This document shows, piece after piece, positions 1 through 8,917 of a stretch of DNA of 64,000 bases. The notes under the pieces are model-generated. The model was not told where the DNA came from. It did no database searches and was given only the letters and a program-made list of their open reading frames with translations. The position numbers and the translations under genes are program-made. Origin of the DNA: Gordoniibacillus kamchatkensis (GTDB lineage: Bacteria; Bacillota; Bacilli; Paenibacillales; NBRC-103111); the NCBI RefSeq assembly GCF_000829455.1, contig NZ_JXAK01000021.1, forward strand, positions 35,077-99,076, read 5' to 3'. How positions within the stretch are numbered: the first letter of the stretch is position 1; every line of letters begins with the position of its first letter.

Positions 1-94
1 CCAGAACGTCCAAGGCGCCGCTGCGAACCGCCAGCATGATGCCGAGGGCGTCATCGATCCCCGTATCGACGTCCAGAATGACCTTTTTTGCCAT
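1..94 (-). CDS. Nucleoside hydrolase (IunH-type), N-terminal fragment
   Basis: The gene runs off the left edge; only the first 31 codons are visible. They read MAKKVILDVDTGIDDALG and onwards, the hallmark Asp-rich N-terminus of inosine/uridine-preferring nucleoside hydrolases, whose aspartates bind the catalytic calcium and ribose. The ATG at 92-94 is preceded by a GGAGGAAG ribosome binding site. The family cleaves the N-glycosidic bond of ribonucleosides in the cytoplasm for salvage. The frameshifted binding protein at 277-1358 lies directly upstream on the same strand, so uptake and hydrolysis may be linked, but that is inference. The substrate cannot be told from this fragment. Confidence 0.85.
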   Translation of the reverse strand, partial: MAKKVILDVDTGIDDALGIMLAVRSGALDVL

Positions 95-276
95 AGCGGG
101 CTTCCTCCCCTGTTTTGCAGTTGGCGCAGCTTCCGTCTCTCCGAATCTCGAAAGCCGTCTGAGAGAAGAACTCCTATCGAAGTATTCTCCAAGATTGTGA
201 ACCGGTAACAAAAACAAGGGTACATGTTGGCGCATATACCCTTGTCGTCGAGTTGTGGCGTGATGCCGGACTTCTT

Positions 277-1358
277 TTACCGGGTCACTTCTTTGTTAAA
301 ACGGTCGATCCACGCTTTCAGGTTCTGGTTCACAAATTTCATATCCAATTTCCGCAGCTTGGCTACCGTATCCGCCCCATAGGTAATGCCTTGCGCTTCC
401 TCGGCCGTCAGCTTAAGCTCTTTGTTCACGGGCGAATCGACTTTTGCCTTTGCGGATTTTTCCTGCACTTCCTTGCTCAGATGCCAGTTAATGAAATCCT
501 CGGCCAACTGCTTGTTTTTGCTGCCCTTGACGATGTTGACCGTATTCATGATCGCATAACCGCCTTCCTGCGGCGAAACGAACTTCGTTTCCGGCACCGC
601 CGCCTTCAGGTCCTTCACATACATTTCCATAATCGGCCCGGCGGCAATTTCGCCTTGGGAGTACATGTTCACGAACTCCGAAGTTTGGCCGTAGTATTTG
701 ACAACGCTATTATTCAGCTCTTTCAATTTGGCGAACGCTTGATCCGCATTGAACGCTTGTCCGCCCGCCACGAGGGAAGCCGCATCGACGACCATCGGGC
801 CGCTGGTCGAGGTGATATTCGGCATCGTCAGCTTTTTCGCCAGCTTCGGATTCCACAGGTCCGACCACGATTTAATTTCCATGCCCGCTGCTTTCGGGTT
901 GTACGCGATTCCCAGCTGGCCAATCGTGTAAGCCGGACCGTAGTCCTCGCCGAGCGGCGCTTTTGCGATATCGTAAATGTTGTTCAGGTTCGGGATGCGG
1001 CTGCGGTCGATCTTCTCGAACAAGCCGGCTTCGATTCCTGCTGCGCATAATAGTCGGACAAATAGATAAGATCGACGGAGGAGCTGCCTTGTTTGACCTT
1101 GTTCAAGCGTTCTGCATTATTTCCGGTCTCCAGGACGATCTGCACATTGTGCTCTTTTTCAAAAGGGGCGTATACTTCTTTTTTGAAAAAATCTTCCGAG
1201 AACCCCCAAGTGGAAATGACGAGTTTGGTCGGTTCGCCTTTTGCCGCGCCTCCTGCTGCTGCGCCGCCTTGCGGCTCCTTGTTCGCACTGCTGCATCCGG
1301 CGAGCGCCACTCCCACCAAGGAAAGAGAAATCAGACCGGTCATTATACGTTTTTTCAT
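277..1358 (-). pseudogene. ABC transporter substrate-binding lipoprotein (PotD-like), frameshifted
   Basis: The N-terminal reading frame starts at the ATG of MKKRIMTGL (GGAGG ribosome site 11 bases upstream) and has a lipoprotein signal ending LAGCSS. It runs to about 1040 (YLSDYYAQQ), after which the protein continues in another frame (GLFEKIDRSRIPNLNNIYD) to the stop at 277. Restoring one G in the CAGCAGGAATC stretch near 1038 joins the two halves into about 360 residues, the normal size for spermidine/putrescine-like or iron-like extracellular binding proteins. The C-terminal half keeps the family features (WNPK, NIVKGSKN, INWHLS). The ligand is unknown. Whether the lesion is real or a sequencing error cannot be decided here. 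Confidence 0.75.
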
Positions 1359-1562
1359 ACTTTTTCGCGCCTCCATCAGCTTAAGTAGTGTCAAATGTTC
1401 AATTTTTTCCCCAAAGCGTTTATGAGAAAAACAAAAAGAAAAGCACTCTTAATAGAAAACACTTCTTCTAATAAGAACACTTTTCTTTGTAAACAAAGGA
1501 AAGCTGTATCCTCTTAGCCGTTTCCCGGTCTTCCCTTAAGATAAATCAAAAGGGAAAATCCG

Positions 1563-1922
1563 CTATATGTTTTGTGGAGCCGATAAAATGATGTTCGTGA
1601 CGGCCAGCTGATTGGCCGGGTCGTAATCTCGAAGCACCGTTTCGATGGCCAGGCCCAGGTCCTGCTCCAGTCTCTCCCGGAGCTTCTTCTTGTAGATCGA
1701 GGACATATAAAAATCAACCTCGTACTTGAGCGCGGGCGCCTCGCCTTCCAGTGCCGCGGAACGCGGCGAACGCCGATGCTTTGCATAAAACGTGATCATC
1801 TGATTTTGCTCATCAATCATTACGCGGAGAAGAACCGTACCGAACCCGAATAATTCCTTCGAAACCTCGTTGTACGTGTGATATAGCTTCTTCTTGTACT
1901 CGGTGGAATCCAAGGTGGACAT
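1563..1922 (-). CDS. DUF2294 (MpsC-like) family protein
   Basis: A 119-residue cytoplasmic protein with the conserved DUF2294 pattern: NEVSKELFGFGTVLLRVMID, then TFYAKHRRSPRSAALEG, then VLRDYDPANQLAVTNIIL. The family is widespread in Bacillales and has been linked to MpsC of membrane-potential-generating systems, but its biochemical role is poorly known. The start at 1922 was chosen over upstream possibilities because GGAAGGTG lies just before it and because the family begins at this point. It stands alone between the binding protein and a terminator region. About 120 bases on its left (1434-1497) hold an imperfect A/T-rich inverted repeat of unclear role. Confidence 0.75.
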   Translation of the reverse strand: MSTLDSTEYKKKLYHTYNEVSKELFGFGTVLLRVMIDEQNQMITFYAKHRRSPRSAALEGEAPALKYEVDFYMSSIYKKKLRERLEQDLGLAIETVLRDYDPANQLAVTNIILSAPQNI

Positions 1923-2129
1923 TCGATCACCTTCCGGGAGCATCCACGGCTCTATTTCGCAGCAACTTAACTTAATAATACATAAGAAACTTTTTTTTCG
2001 CAAGAATATTGTTCGTGTTTCGTTGGAAATGAAGATGGATTTTCATTGTCGCTCTCTTAAAATTAACCATTTTCCGAATAAACCCAGTCAATTTTATTCC
2101 AGCATTTTCATGAAGCTCATGTCAATGAA

Positions 2130-2157
2130 AAGGAAAAAAGAGAGGCTTTCGCCCCCC
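2130..2157 (-). terminator. Rho-independent terminator after the MBL-fold gene unit
   Basis: On the minus strand a seven-pair stem (GGGGGGC / GCCTCTC, with G-U pairs) closes a GAAA tetraloop and is followed by TTTTTTCC. It begins two bases after the stop of the small reading frame at 2160-2294 and ends the MBL-fold transcription unit. Confidence 0.7.
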
Positions 2158-2159
2158 TT

Positions 2160-2294
2160 TCACCGCTTCGCCTTAAAAAATGTGGCGAGCTTGGTGCTCA
2201 ACGTGCTGACGGCCTTCCTGTCCCCTTTGCGCAAGGAATTCAGCAGCGCGTAATCTGCCGCCGTCGCCGTATCCGATCGCTTGCCATTGTTCAA
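2160..2294 (-). other. Small reading frame with sigma-K-like segments at its end
   Basis: A 44-codon frame starts with TTG overlapping the stop of the MBL-fold gene (ATTGA overlap) and ends just before a terminator. The first half (AADYALLNSLRKGDRKAV) is not recognised. The last residues read STKLATFFKAKR. In sigma-K TKLATF is an internal motif and FYKAKR is the C-terminus, and the DNA shares 16 identical bases (GCACCAAGCTCGCCAC) with the sigK copy at 34.16 kb and 14 of 15 bases with the sigK end at 56.21 kb. I therefore read the end as a possible internal-deletion remnant of sigK. Whether this frame is translated is unknown. Confidence 0.35.
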
Positions 2295-3217
2295 TTATCG
2301 CTTAAATCAAACGACATCAAATCCCGTCCAACGGTAATGGGGCCATTGAAAATATCTTTCATTCCGGCTATATAAGCCTCCTCGGCTGATTCGGCAGCAG
2401 CCGGTGCCGGTATATGATGAGTCAGCACAAGATGCTTTACTCCGGCCTTGGCGGCGATCTCGGCCGCTTCCAGCGTAGTCGTATGATATTTCGCCGGATT
2501 GGAAAGAGCTTGCGCATACTCGGGATACTGTTCGATTAATCCGTCCAACCACTCTTTGTTGTAAGCCTCGTGCACCAATAAATCGGCTCCGCGGCTATGC
2601 TCAACCATATTCGGCACGGGAACGGTATCGCCCGATATGACGACGGTTTTCCCGTTGTATTCGAACTTATAAGCAATGGCAGGATAAACCGGGCGATGGT
2701 CGACCTCGAAAGCCGTAATCCGGATGCCTTCCTTATCGTATACAATACCTTCGTTTCGCTCCGTGTAAACGATTTGCGAACCTGCTTCATCCGATAGATT
2801 GTAGCTGACTCTAAGCTTGACATCAAACTCGAACGATTCCCGCATCTTGCCTATAATTTCCTTGGTCGACTCCGGACCGTATACATGCATGGGCGTCGAG
2901 CGGCCTTTATAAACACGTTCGGGAGTAATGTGCGTTCTCCAGCTCGTAATGAAAACATCGAAGAAGGCGGAATTATGATCGTAGTGATGATGGGTAAATA
3001 ATACGTCGGATACCCGCTGCGGCATCACTCCCGCTTTGATCATTTGATCCACGGCCGCACCGCCGCAATCCACCAGGAAGACTTTGGATCCGGCAAGGAC
3101 GACAACCCCGGGTTTGGCGCGGGCATAAAAGGCGCGCGGCGAGCCGGTGCCAAGAAGAATGACCTTGAGATGCTCATGGTAATCAGGCAGTACGTTTTCC
3201 TGTGGCTGAATATGCAT
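2291..3217 (-). CDS. MBL-fold metallohydrolase (RNase Z / phosphodiesterase-like)
   Basis: A 308-residue soluble protein of the metallo-beta-lactamase fold. The zinc motif HxHxDH is seen as H76, H78, D80, H81 (FTHHHYDHNS), with DCGG at 50-53, SGDT near 195 and a C-terminal THHIP. This layout is typical of ribonuclease Z-like and arylsulfatase-like phosphoesterases of this fold. The exact substrate is not evident. The start has GGAGGT seven bases upstream. It lies 190 bases downstream of, and in the same direction as, the Crp/Fnr regulator at 3411-4091, which could control it; that is inference from position. Confidence 0.8.
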   Translation of the reverse strand: MHIQPQENVLPDYHEHLKVILLGTGSPRAFYARAKPGVVVLAGSKVFLVDCGGAAVDQMIKAGVMPQRVSDVLFTHHHYDHNSAFFDVFITSWRTHITPERVYKGRSTPMHVYGPESTKEIIGKMRESFEFDVKLRVSYNLSDEAGSQIVYTERNEGIVYDKEGIRITAFEVDHRPVYPAIAYKFEYNGKTVVISGDTVPVPNMVEHSRGADLLVHEAYNKEWLDGLIEQYPEYAQALSNPAKYHTTTLEAAEIAAKAGVKHLVLTHHIPAPAAAESAEEAYIAGMKDIFNGPITVGRDLMSFDLSDN

Positions 3218-3410
3218 CGATATACCTCCATAATTGCGGCTACTTGCCGTTTCTTACACCTTGCAACAGCGTTAACGGGCCGAGAATGGACACGAACTCA
3301 CAAGGTTTGCTCGATTGCAGGAAAGCTCCCGCCGTCTCGCTGATGAAAAATAGTATAAATGCCTTGCAATACGAACAAGATCCATCCTCCACTATTCCAT
3401 TTAAGCCCTG

Positions 3411-4091
3411 TTACAGGTTGGACATAAAGTGCTGAGAATCCGAAATGACGACGCGTTTTTTCTCATATTGAATCACGCCCTGCTCGCGCCATCTGCTTAG
3501 CGTTTCCGAGACGGTTTGCCGGCTGCAGCCGATGATGTACGATATTTCTTCATGGCTTAGCGACAAAGCCACCTCAATTTCGGTTCCTTTCACTCTTCCC
3601 AGCTGCATCAGTAAATGAGCCAGTCTCCAAGCGACAGGTCTGGAAATCAGCGTTTCTACATAACGCTGGGTCGACAACAGTCGTCTGGCGTTGGTCACTG
3701 TAAGCGCATATAACACATCGGGCTCCCGCATTACCAAATTCGTAAATTGGGAAGCAGCGAGAGCGAGCACCTGGCTGTCAATTATACAGCGCGCATACCG
3801 CTGACGTTTTTGCCCTGCCAGCACCTCCGCCATGCCGAAAGCTTCGCCCGTATGGCGCAAAAACAGCGTGATGCCCTGTCCCTCTTGAGCTGACTGGGAA
3901 ATCTTGACCAAACCGTCCTGCACAAAAAATACTTCTTGACACTCGTCATCTTCCCTGAAAATGACCTCATTCTTCTTGTAATGCCGCAACGTTCCATATT
4001 GCTCGAACAATTGGGCTATCAGCTTCTCCTCCGTGCGATCATCGCTCTTATTTGTCTTATCCGAGGAAGGAGGGAATTGTTCTCTAATCAT
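3411..4091 (-). CDS. Crp/Fnr-family transcriptional regulator
   Basis: A 226-residue regulator. Residues about 27-150 form a cyclic-nucleotide-binding-like beta barrel (GTLRHYKKNEVIF, DGLVKISQS, LRHTGEAFGMAEVLAG) and residues 160-220 a winged helix with the recognition segment SYIIGCSRQTVSETLSRW. The N-terminus lacks the cysteine cluster expected of oxygen-sensing Fnr proteins, so a redox iron-sulphur sensor is unlikely; the effector is unknown. AGAAGGTG precedes the ATG. The gene is followed by the MBL-fold hydrolase on the same strand. The 340 bases on its right, up to 4434, hold its upstream region and the terminator of the GH43 gene, and no other gene is evident there. Confidence 0.85.
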   Translation of the reverse strand: MIREQFPPSSDKTNKSDDRTEEKLIAQLFEQYGTLRHYKKNEVIFREDDECQEVFFVQDGLVKISQSAQEGQGITLFLRHTGEAFGMAEVLAGQKRQRYARCIIDSQVLALAASQFTNLVMREPDVLYALTVTNARRLLSTQRYVETLISRPVAWRLAHLLMQLGRVKGTEIEVALSLSHEEISYIIGCSRQTVSETLSRWREQGVIQYEKKRVVISDSQHFMSNL

Positions 4092-4382
4092 GGCGGGCTC
4101 ACACCTTCTGGCAGGGATGCTTCTAATTCCGAGTTATCTTATTGGCATTATAAATAATTTTCCGCGTAAAAAACAGTCGGCTACCCGACAAAATGCAAAA
4201 TAAATAGGCATGGCCATCCATGCCTTCGGCATACCCCTTCAACATTATCATGGAATTTCCCCTCCCTGTCGGCCAAAATACCAAGTGGATATCGGGAGGA
4301 TTGTCGCGCGCCTCAGTGCCAAGTTAGCAAAACCGTTTGCCGATGCCTCACATCCATCCTATGCAACGTTGCGATTCATGAA

Positions 4383-4428
4383 AAATCACCCTCTTCCAGG
4401 CCGTGTAGACCTCGGAAGAAGGTGATTT
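4383..4428 (-). terminator. Rho-independent terminator of the GH43 gene
   Basis: A 15-base stem with one mismatch (AAATCACCCTCTTCC against GGAAGAAGGTGATTT) lies seven bases beyond the GH43 stop codon and is followed on the minus strand by a short T run. Confidence 0.75.
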
Positions 4429-4434
4429 CGCCGT

Positions 4435-7400
4435 TCATTGTACCGGATTTTGCGTCACTTTGAAGTTATCGATATAGCTTTCGCTGTTGAAGCTCCTCAC
4501 TCCTGCCTTACCATGCGTGAAAGCTGTATCGCTCCGATCCGTATAATCAATTAGCGGTTTATCCATGTCGCCGACAAATACCCTGATTCGTGTCCCGCTC
4601 GTCACAACTTTCATATGCTGCCACTTGCCGGCCATTCCGGTCAACGATACTTGGGCCAAGTCCTGAAAATTGTAATTGAATTTGCCCAGATGCACGCCGT
4701 CGGCGCTCAGGTAAGCCATGTAGCCTTGAAGGAAATCGTTGCGGTTCTGCGAAAGCAGCGTGCCGTCAGCGGGATTGTTCACATAGACAAGGACACCTGC
4801 ATTTCCTCCGGTTTTCGTATTCGCCCCCAATTGGATATCCGTCTCCACCGTATAGTCCGACCAGCGGCTGTCGCCAATGACCGATTTCGGATACCCTTGC
4901 GGCTGCGATTTGTAAACGGCTTGTTTGGGAACGGTAGGATCGTTATGGAAACGGAAGCTGTAAAAATCGAATTCGCCGGTTACGATTTCCACCTTGATCG
5001 TGTGACGTCCTGCAGGAAGGGAAACTCCCTCTCTGGTTATCGTTCTCCATTCATGAAAACCGCCGGTATTCGGCACATTGATGATGCCGGTCAAGTCGGT
5101 TTGATCGTCAAGCCAAAGTCTGGTCTGGACTCCGTCCATACCGGTAGCCACTCTCAAATCCAGCTTGTAGGTGCCTGCTTCAGCGATATCTACGTTGTAT
5201 TTCAACCATTCCCCGGTCTGGTTCCAGCCCGTCGTATACCCTTCCGGGAGCAGCCGGATATCGACATCGTCAGTCCGATACAGACCGCGGATGTTTCCGG
5301 GCGTGTTGTCGTGGTAGGCCACCCCTTCCCCGCCGTTCATGTAATCGACTGCATATACGGTACCCGGAACCGTATGCGTGTCGTCTGAAGGATAAAACGA
5401 AAGGCTGGCAAAATCGTATTCTCCCTTCACAATTTCCACCTTGATGGTATGGTCGCCTTCCGGCAGCGTTAAGTCGCCCAGCTTCACATTCGTCCAGTTG
5501 TTCCAGCCAGCGGTGTTGGGGATATTCACGACACCGGTCAGATCGGTCTTATCATCAAGCCACAAACGGATTTGCCCTCCGTCAAGCGCCGTTGCGATCC
5601 GCACGCTGACATTGAAAGTTGCGGTTTTGGCGACATTGACATTGTATTTCAGCCACTCTCCGGTCTGATCCCAGCCGACGTTCCAGCCCCCTTTCGGGTT
5701 GACGCGAATATCGACGCCATCATTCCGATATTGACCGCCGATATTCGCGGCCGTATTGTCATGGTAACCGACGCCTTCGCCGCCCGTGTTATAATGGACG
5801 GCCTCGATAATGCCCGGAATCGGTTTGGGCACGTCGAACGATACGAACTTCAGCCGGGCAAAATCATACTCGCCCTTGACATTTTCGAATTTGATCGTAT
5901 GATGGCCTTTCGGCAAATAGAAGCTGCGGGACAGCGTCGTCTGCCAATTGTTCCAGTCTCCCGTGCTCGGAATATTGACCGCGCCGGTCAAATCCGTCTG
6001 ATCGTCCAGCCATATCCGCGCTTGATTGTCCGTATAGGTGGTGGCTGCCGTTATTTCAACCCTATACATGCCGGAGCGCTTCACATCGATGTTGTATTTG
6101 AGCCATTCGCCCGCCTGATTCCAGCCTACATTAAGCCCGTTGAAATTGGTGTTCGTCCGGATATCGACGGAGTCGCTTCGATAGGCGCCGCCTATGTTAT
6201 CGGGCGTGTTATCGTGGTAGGCGACCCCTTCCCCGCCCGTATTGTAGAACGGAGCCTCGATGATGCCCGGAACCGGTTTGTACAAGTCGAACGGAGGCTC
6301 TTCGCCGGTAGAAACCCGCCAGCCCGGTTCGAATTTCTTCCAGTCATTATCGTTTCCGTCGTTAAAATCTTCGCTCATCGGCGTTACCGCCTCGGAACGG
6401 CTCAGCTTCAACGAGGCAAAATCGAACGTTCCGCCTAATGAGACCACTTTGAGCTCATGGAGACGTTGCGGAAGCCGGACGTTCTTGATCACCAGGTTAT
6501 CCCATTGTCCCGCGCCGCCCGTCGCAGGGAGACGAACCGCATCCGTCAGTTCGGTCGAATCGTCAAGCTCCAGCTTAACCCGCGCGTCTGCTGCTGCGGC
6601 GTACCGGATTTCAACATCGTAGGTTCCCGCCTCGGAAACGTTAATGTTATACGGCAAATTCCCTGCATGGAATGAGGCAACATGGTAACCCCCATCCGAA
6701 TCTTTGGCGATCCCGATCGGTTCGCTTTTGCTATCGGAGGAATTGCCCATTCCCCTCGGTTTGTAGTGCACGGCTTGAATCTCGCCCGGAACCGGCTTGT
6801 AAGCCTCGCCTGCGCCGCTGCCTCCTACCTTGTTGCTAAACGCGACGTAGCCGAACTCCGCGTGTGCATCTGCCGTCATGTATCCGATCCTGCCTTTGCC
6901 CGCAAGCTCGGCGGAACGGGTCATCTTCAACATGCCGTCTACATAAATTCTATAATCGGAGCCTTCCTTCTCGATCCGGATCGAATGCCATTTCGTATAA
7001 TCGTAGCCATCCGGAAGCGGAGCGGTCATCCGTTCCGTATCCTTGCCGTTCACCCGAAAGACGGTTTCCAGACGATTTTGATTGCGGTTAAGGACCGCGA
7101 CTCCATAATTTCTCTCGTTCGTATAGGAAAATATTGCGCCCATAAGAGGATTTGCGCTGTCGCCTTGTTCGATTTGCTTCATATTGAATTCCGCCGTAAA
7201 GTTGTCACCGGTCAACTTCTGAGACAGCAACATATGCGGCTGCTCCGGTTCGCCCGTTTCCGTTTGAACTACCGTGCCGTCGCTTGTAATCCCCCATTTT
7301 CCTCCGCCCGTAACCTTCCAATCGTCTCCCAATTCCTTTCTTTGGAACCGGTCGCTGAAATCGGGCATGGCCGGATCGGGTTGCTCGGATGTCGTCGGCC

Positions 7401-8292
7401 CCAGCACGAACATCTTGTCCCCGTTCCATACGATCCGATCCAGGTTCAGATGCCGTCCCGGATTTGCGTGGCTGTGGTAAACGATATAATCAGAGTCCAA
7501 ATCGGGGCCGCGAACGATGGTGTTGTGTCCAAGCCCCACGTGATCGCTTTCCGTGTCGAGCAGAATAGGGTTCTGGGAGGCGGCCGGCACGAAGCCCGTC
7601 AGCGGACTTGTACTGCTCGCGTAATCTATCCGGTAGGCGTCGCTCCATACGTGGTTTCCGGTATAGGTCATATAGTATTTGCCGCCCCGTTTGAATACCG
7701 TCGGCCCCTCGGTCCATCCTTTCATCGTGGCCCCGGTGTTTATATTCTGCCCGAACGTATACGGGTCGGACATGGGCCTGGCGTCGATGTTGCCATTGCC
7801 CGTGCTGTAGAAATACCAGTGCCCGTCATCGTCAATGAACACGTCTCCGTCAATGCCGTTTACCTTGTTTCCCGTTTGAGGCGTGAACGGGCCTGTAGGA
7901 CTCGAGCTCTTCAGAACGCGATGACCGCGTTGAGTGGTGCCGTCACCCTTAAGCAAAGCCGTATACATGTAGAAATCGCCATTCCAGTAAACGACCTCAG
8001 GTGCATAGGCCCCTTTCGTAACAGGATCCGTTGTGCAAAGTCCGCGATACTCCCAGTGAACGAGGTCTTCAGACGACCATACCTTCACTCCCGGCTTATC
8101 ATCCACCGTACTGGTATAGAGATAGTAGACACCGTTAAATTTCAAGACGAACGGATCGCCTTCCCCATAAAAATTCCCATTATCCCAAAGCCACGATTCC
8201 GGAACGATTTGCGGATTGCTGTAGGAGAACCCCGTTGCCGGAAAGGATAAGATCCATACTAGAGCAATCAGTCCAGTCAACCATTTTTTCAT
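4435..8292 (-). CDS. Secreted glycoside hydrolase family 43 with four CBM6-like modules
   Basis: A 1285-residue secreted enzyme. A signal peptide (1-23) is followed by a five-bladed GH43 domain (about 25-300). The likely catalytic residues are D46 (GEGDPF, base), D148 (GIDGD, modulator) and E195 (WTEGP, acid). A concanavalin-like sandwich follows (310-490), then CBM6-like modules at about 500-632, 672-817, 824-967 and 975-1116 with repeated GGEGVAYHDNTP and GWNQTGEWLKYNV motifs, and a C-terminal concanavalin-like domain (1125-1281). Residues 639-660 (EDFNDGNDNDWKKFEPGW) look like a leftover of a lost module. GH43 enzymes act on arabinose- or xylose-containing polymers; the exact substrate is unknown. 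The gene is single, with a cre-like box upstream and its own terminator. Confidence 0.92.
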   Translation of the reverse strand: MKKWLTGLIALVWILSFPATGFSYSNPQIVPESWLWDNGNFYGEGDPFVLKFNGVYYLYTSTVDDKPGVKVWSSEDLVHWEYRGLCTTDPVTKGAYAPEVVYWNGDFYMYTALLKGDGTTQRGHRVLKSSSPTGPFTPQTGNKVNGIDGDVFIDDDGHWYFYSTGNGNIDARPMSDPYTFGQNINTGATMKGWTEGPTVFKRGGKYYMTYTGNHVWSDAYRIDYASSTSPLTGFVPAASQNPILLDTESDHVGLGHNTIVRGPDLDSDYIVYHSHANPGRHLNLDRIVWNGDKMFVLGPTTSEQPDPAMPDFSDRFQRKELGDDWKVTGGGKWGITSDGTVVQTETGEPEQPHMLLSQKLTGDNFTAEFNMKQIEQGDSANPLMGAIFSYTNERNYGVAVLNRNQNRLETVFRVNGKDTERMTAPLPDGYDYTKWHSIRIEKEGSDYRIYVDGMLKMTRSAELAGKGRIGYMTADAHAEFGYVAFSNKVGGSGAGEAYKPVPGEIQAVHYKPRGMGNSSDSKSEPIGIAKDSDGGYHVASFHAGNLPYNINVSEAGTYDVEIRYAAAADARVKLELDDSTELTDAVRLPATGGAGQWDNLVIKNVRLPQRLHELKVVSLGGTFDFASLKLSRSEAVTPMSEDFNDGNDNDWKKFEPGWRVSTGEEPPFDLYKPVPGIIEAPFYNTGGEGVAYHDNTPDNIGGAYRSDSVDIRTNTNFNGLNVGWNQAGEWLKYNIDVKRSGMYRVEITAATTYTDNQARIWLDDQTDLTGAVNIPSTGDWNNWQTTLSRSFYLPKGHHTIKFENVKGEYDFARLKFVSFDVPKPIPGIIEAVHYNTGGEGVGYHDNTAANIGGQYRNDGVDIRVNPKGGWNVGWDQTGEWLKYNVNVAKTATFNVSVRIATALDGGQIRLWLDDKTDLTGVVNIPNTAGWNNWTNVKLGDLTLPEGDHTIKVEIVKGEYDFASLSFYPSDDTHTVPGTVYAVDYMNGGEGVAYHDNTPGNIRGLYRTDDVDIRLLPEGYTTGWNQTGEWLKYNVDIAEAGTYKLDLRVATGMDGVQTRLWLDDQTDLTGIINVPNTGGFHEWRTITREGVSLPAGRHTIKVEIVTGEFDFYSFRFHNDPTVPKQAVYKSQPQGYPKSVIGDSRWSDYTVETDIQLGANTKTGGNAGVLVYVNNPADGTLLSQNRNDFLQGYMAYLSADGVHLGKFNYNFQDLAQVSLTGMAGKWQHMKVVTSGTRIRVFVGDMDKPLIDYTDRSDTAFTHGKAGVRSFNSESYIDNFKVTQNPVQ

Positions 8293-8433
8293 TTACTTTA
8301 AACTCCTCTCGACTGCGGTTGATTTTCAAGACGGAACTAATTGTAAATAATAGCCCCTTCCGTTCATGTTTGACGGCCATTATCCGGCATAAGCCTGCGT
8401 ATCCCAACCTTTCATCTCGGACATCCAGCCGAA

Positions 8434-8447
8434 AGAAAGCGCTTTCT
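8434..8447. promoter_or_regulatory. Candidate CcpA (cre) site upstream of GH43
   Basis: AGAAAGCGCTTTCT is a perfect 14-base palindrome matching the cre core TGAAAGCGCTTTCA except for one outer base per arm. It lies about 140 bases upstream of the GH43 start, fitting catabolite repression of a polysaccharide-degrading enzyme. Confidence 0.55.
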
Positions 8448-8841
8448 AGATGTTGTACTAATTATAGGAGATCGCTTCCCGCTGGTGGTTCCAAATATTT
8501 GACTTTCTATTCTACTTTTTTGATATGAAATGGAAAATTATCAACTGGCGAATCCAGTATTATTATTTGCCTACGTCCCATGAGCAAGATAGAGCGAATG
8601 GCGGCCAAGTAATCCTTTGCGATCTCGGCTTCAGCAGACGTCTCATTCTCGACCTGCTTAAGGGCATAAAGGAAGACCTCCGTCAATTAGCTTCTCACTA
8701 CTTCGACAGAGGTCTTGGAACATCTTGTTAACTAATTGGTCATCCGCAGAAAAAAAAGATGACGGCTGTTTCCCGCGTACAAGCGGCCGATTCCCGGCCT
8801 TGCAATGCGAGCTGCGGATGCCGCAAATGTAATATAAAAAG

Positions 8842-8873
8842 TAGCTGCTCCCGGTATTCTAAGGGAGCAGCTA
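8842..8873 (-). terminator. Terminator of the deoxysugar operon
   Basis: An 11-base perfect stem (TAGCTGCTCCC / GGGAGCAGCTA) with a ten-base loop lies 45 bases beyond the dehydrogenase stop. On the minus strand it is followed by a T run (AAAAA at 8836-8840 on the plus strand). Confidence 0.8.
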
Positions 8874-8917
8874 TTTACATTTTCTGGACGGATTACAGGC
8901 TGCACGGCCAAATCCGC

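Larger units (their letters stand above)
8293..8917. other. Intergenic region with an orphan 59-codon frame
   Basis: This 625-base stretch holds the cre-like box of the GH43 gene (8434-8447) and the terminator of the dehydrogenase operon (8842-8873). Between them, 8507-8686 on the minus strand is an open frame starting at TTG right after a stop codon. It reads LTEVFLYALKQVENETSAE and then AEIAKDYLAAIRSILLMGRR, protein-like but not recognised and without a clear ribosome site, so it is probably a gene remnant. Its 5' end overlaps a 12-bp inverted repeat (8673-8684 and 8705-8716). Confidence 0.4.

Noticed and set aside
1434..1497. A/T-rich imperfect inverted repeat downstream of the DUF2294 gene considered as a riboswitch
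   Set aside because: It is a single irregular stem without conserved aptamer features, lying 3' of DUF2294; at most a weak terminator or chance structure.
6682..8250. A 522-codon plus-strand frame opposite the GH43 gene
   Set aside because: It is a shadow of the GH43 coding strand: no ribosome site, no family resemblance, and Arg/Ile/Val-rich composition typical of antisense frames.
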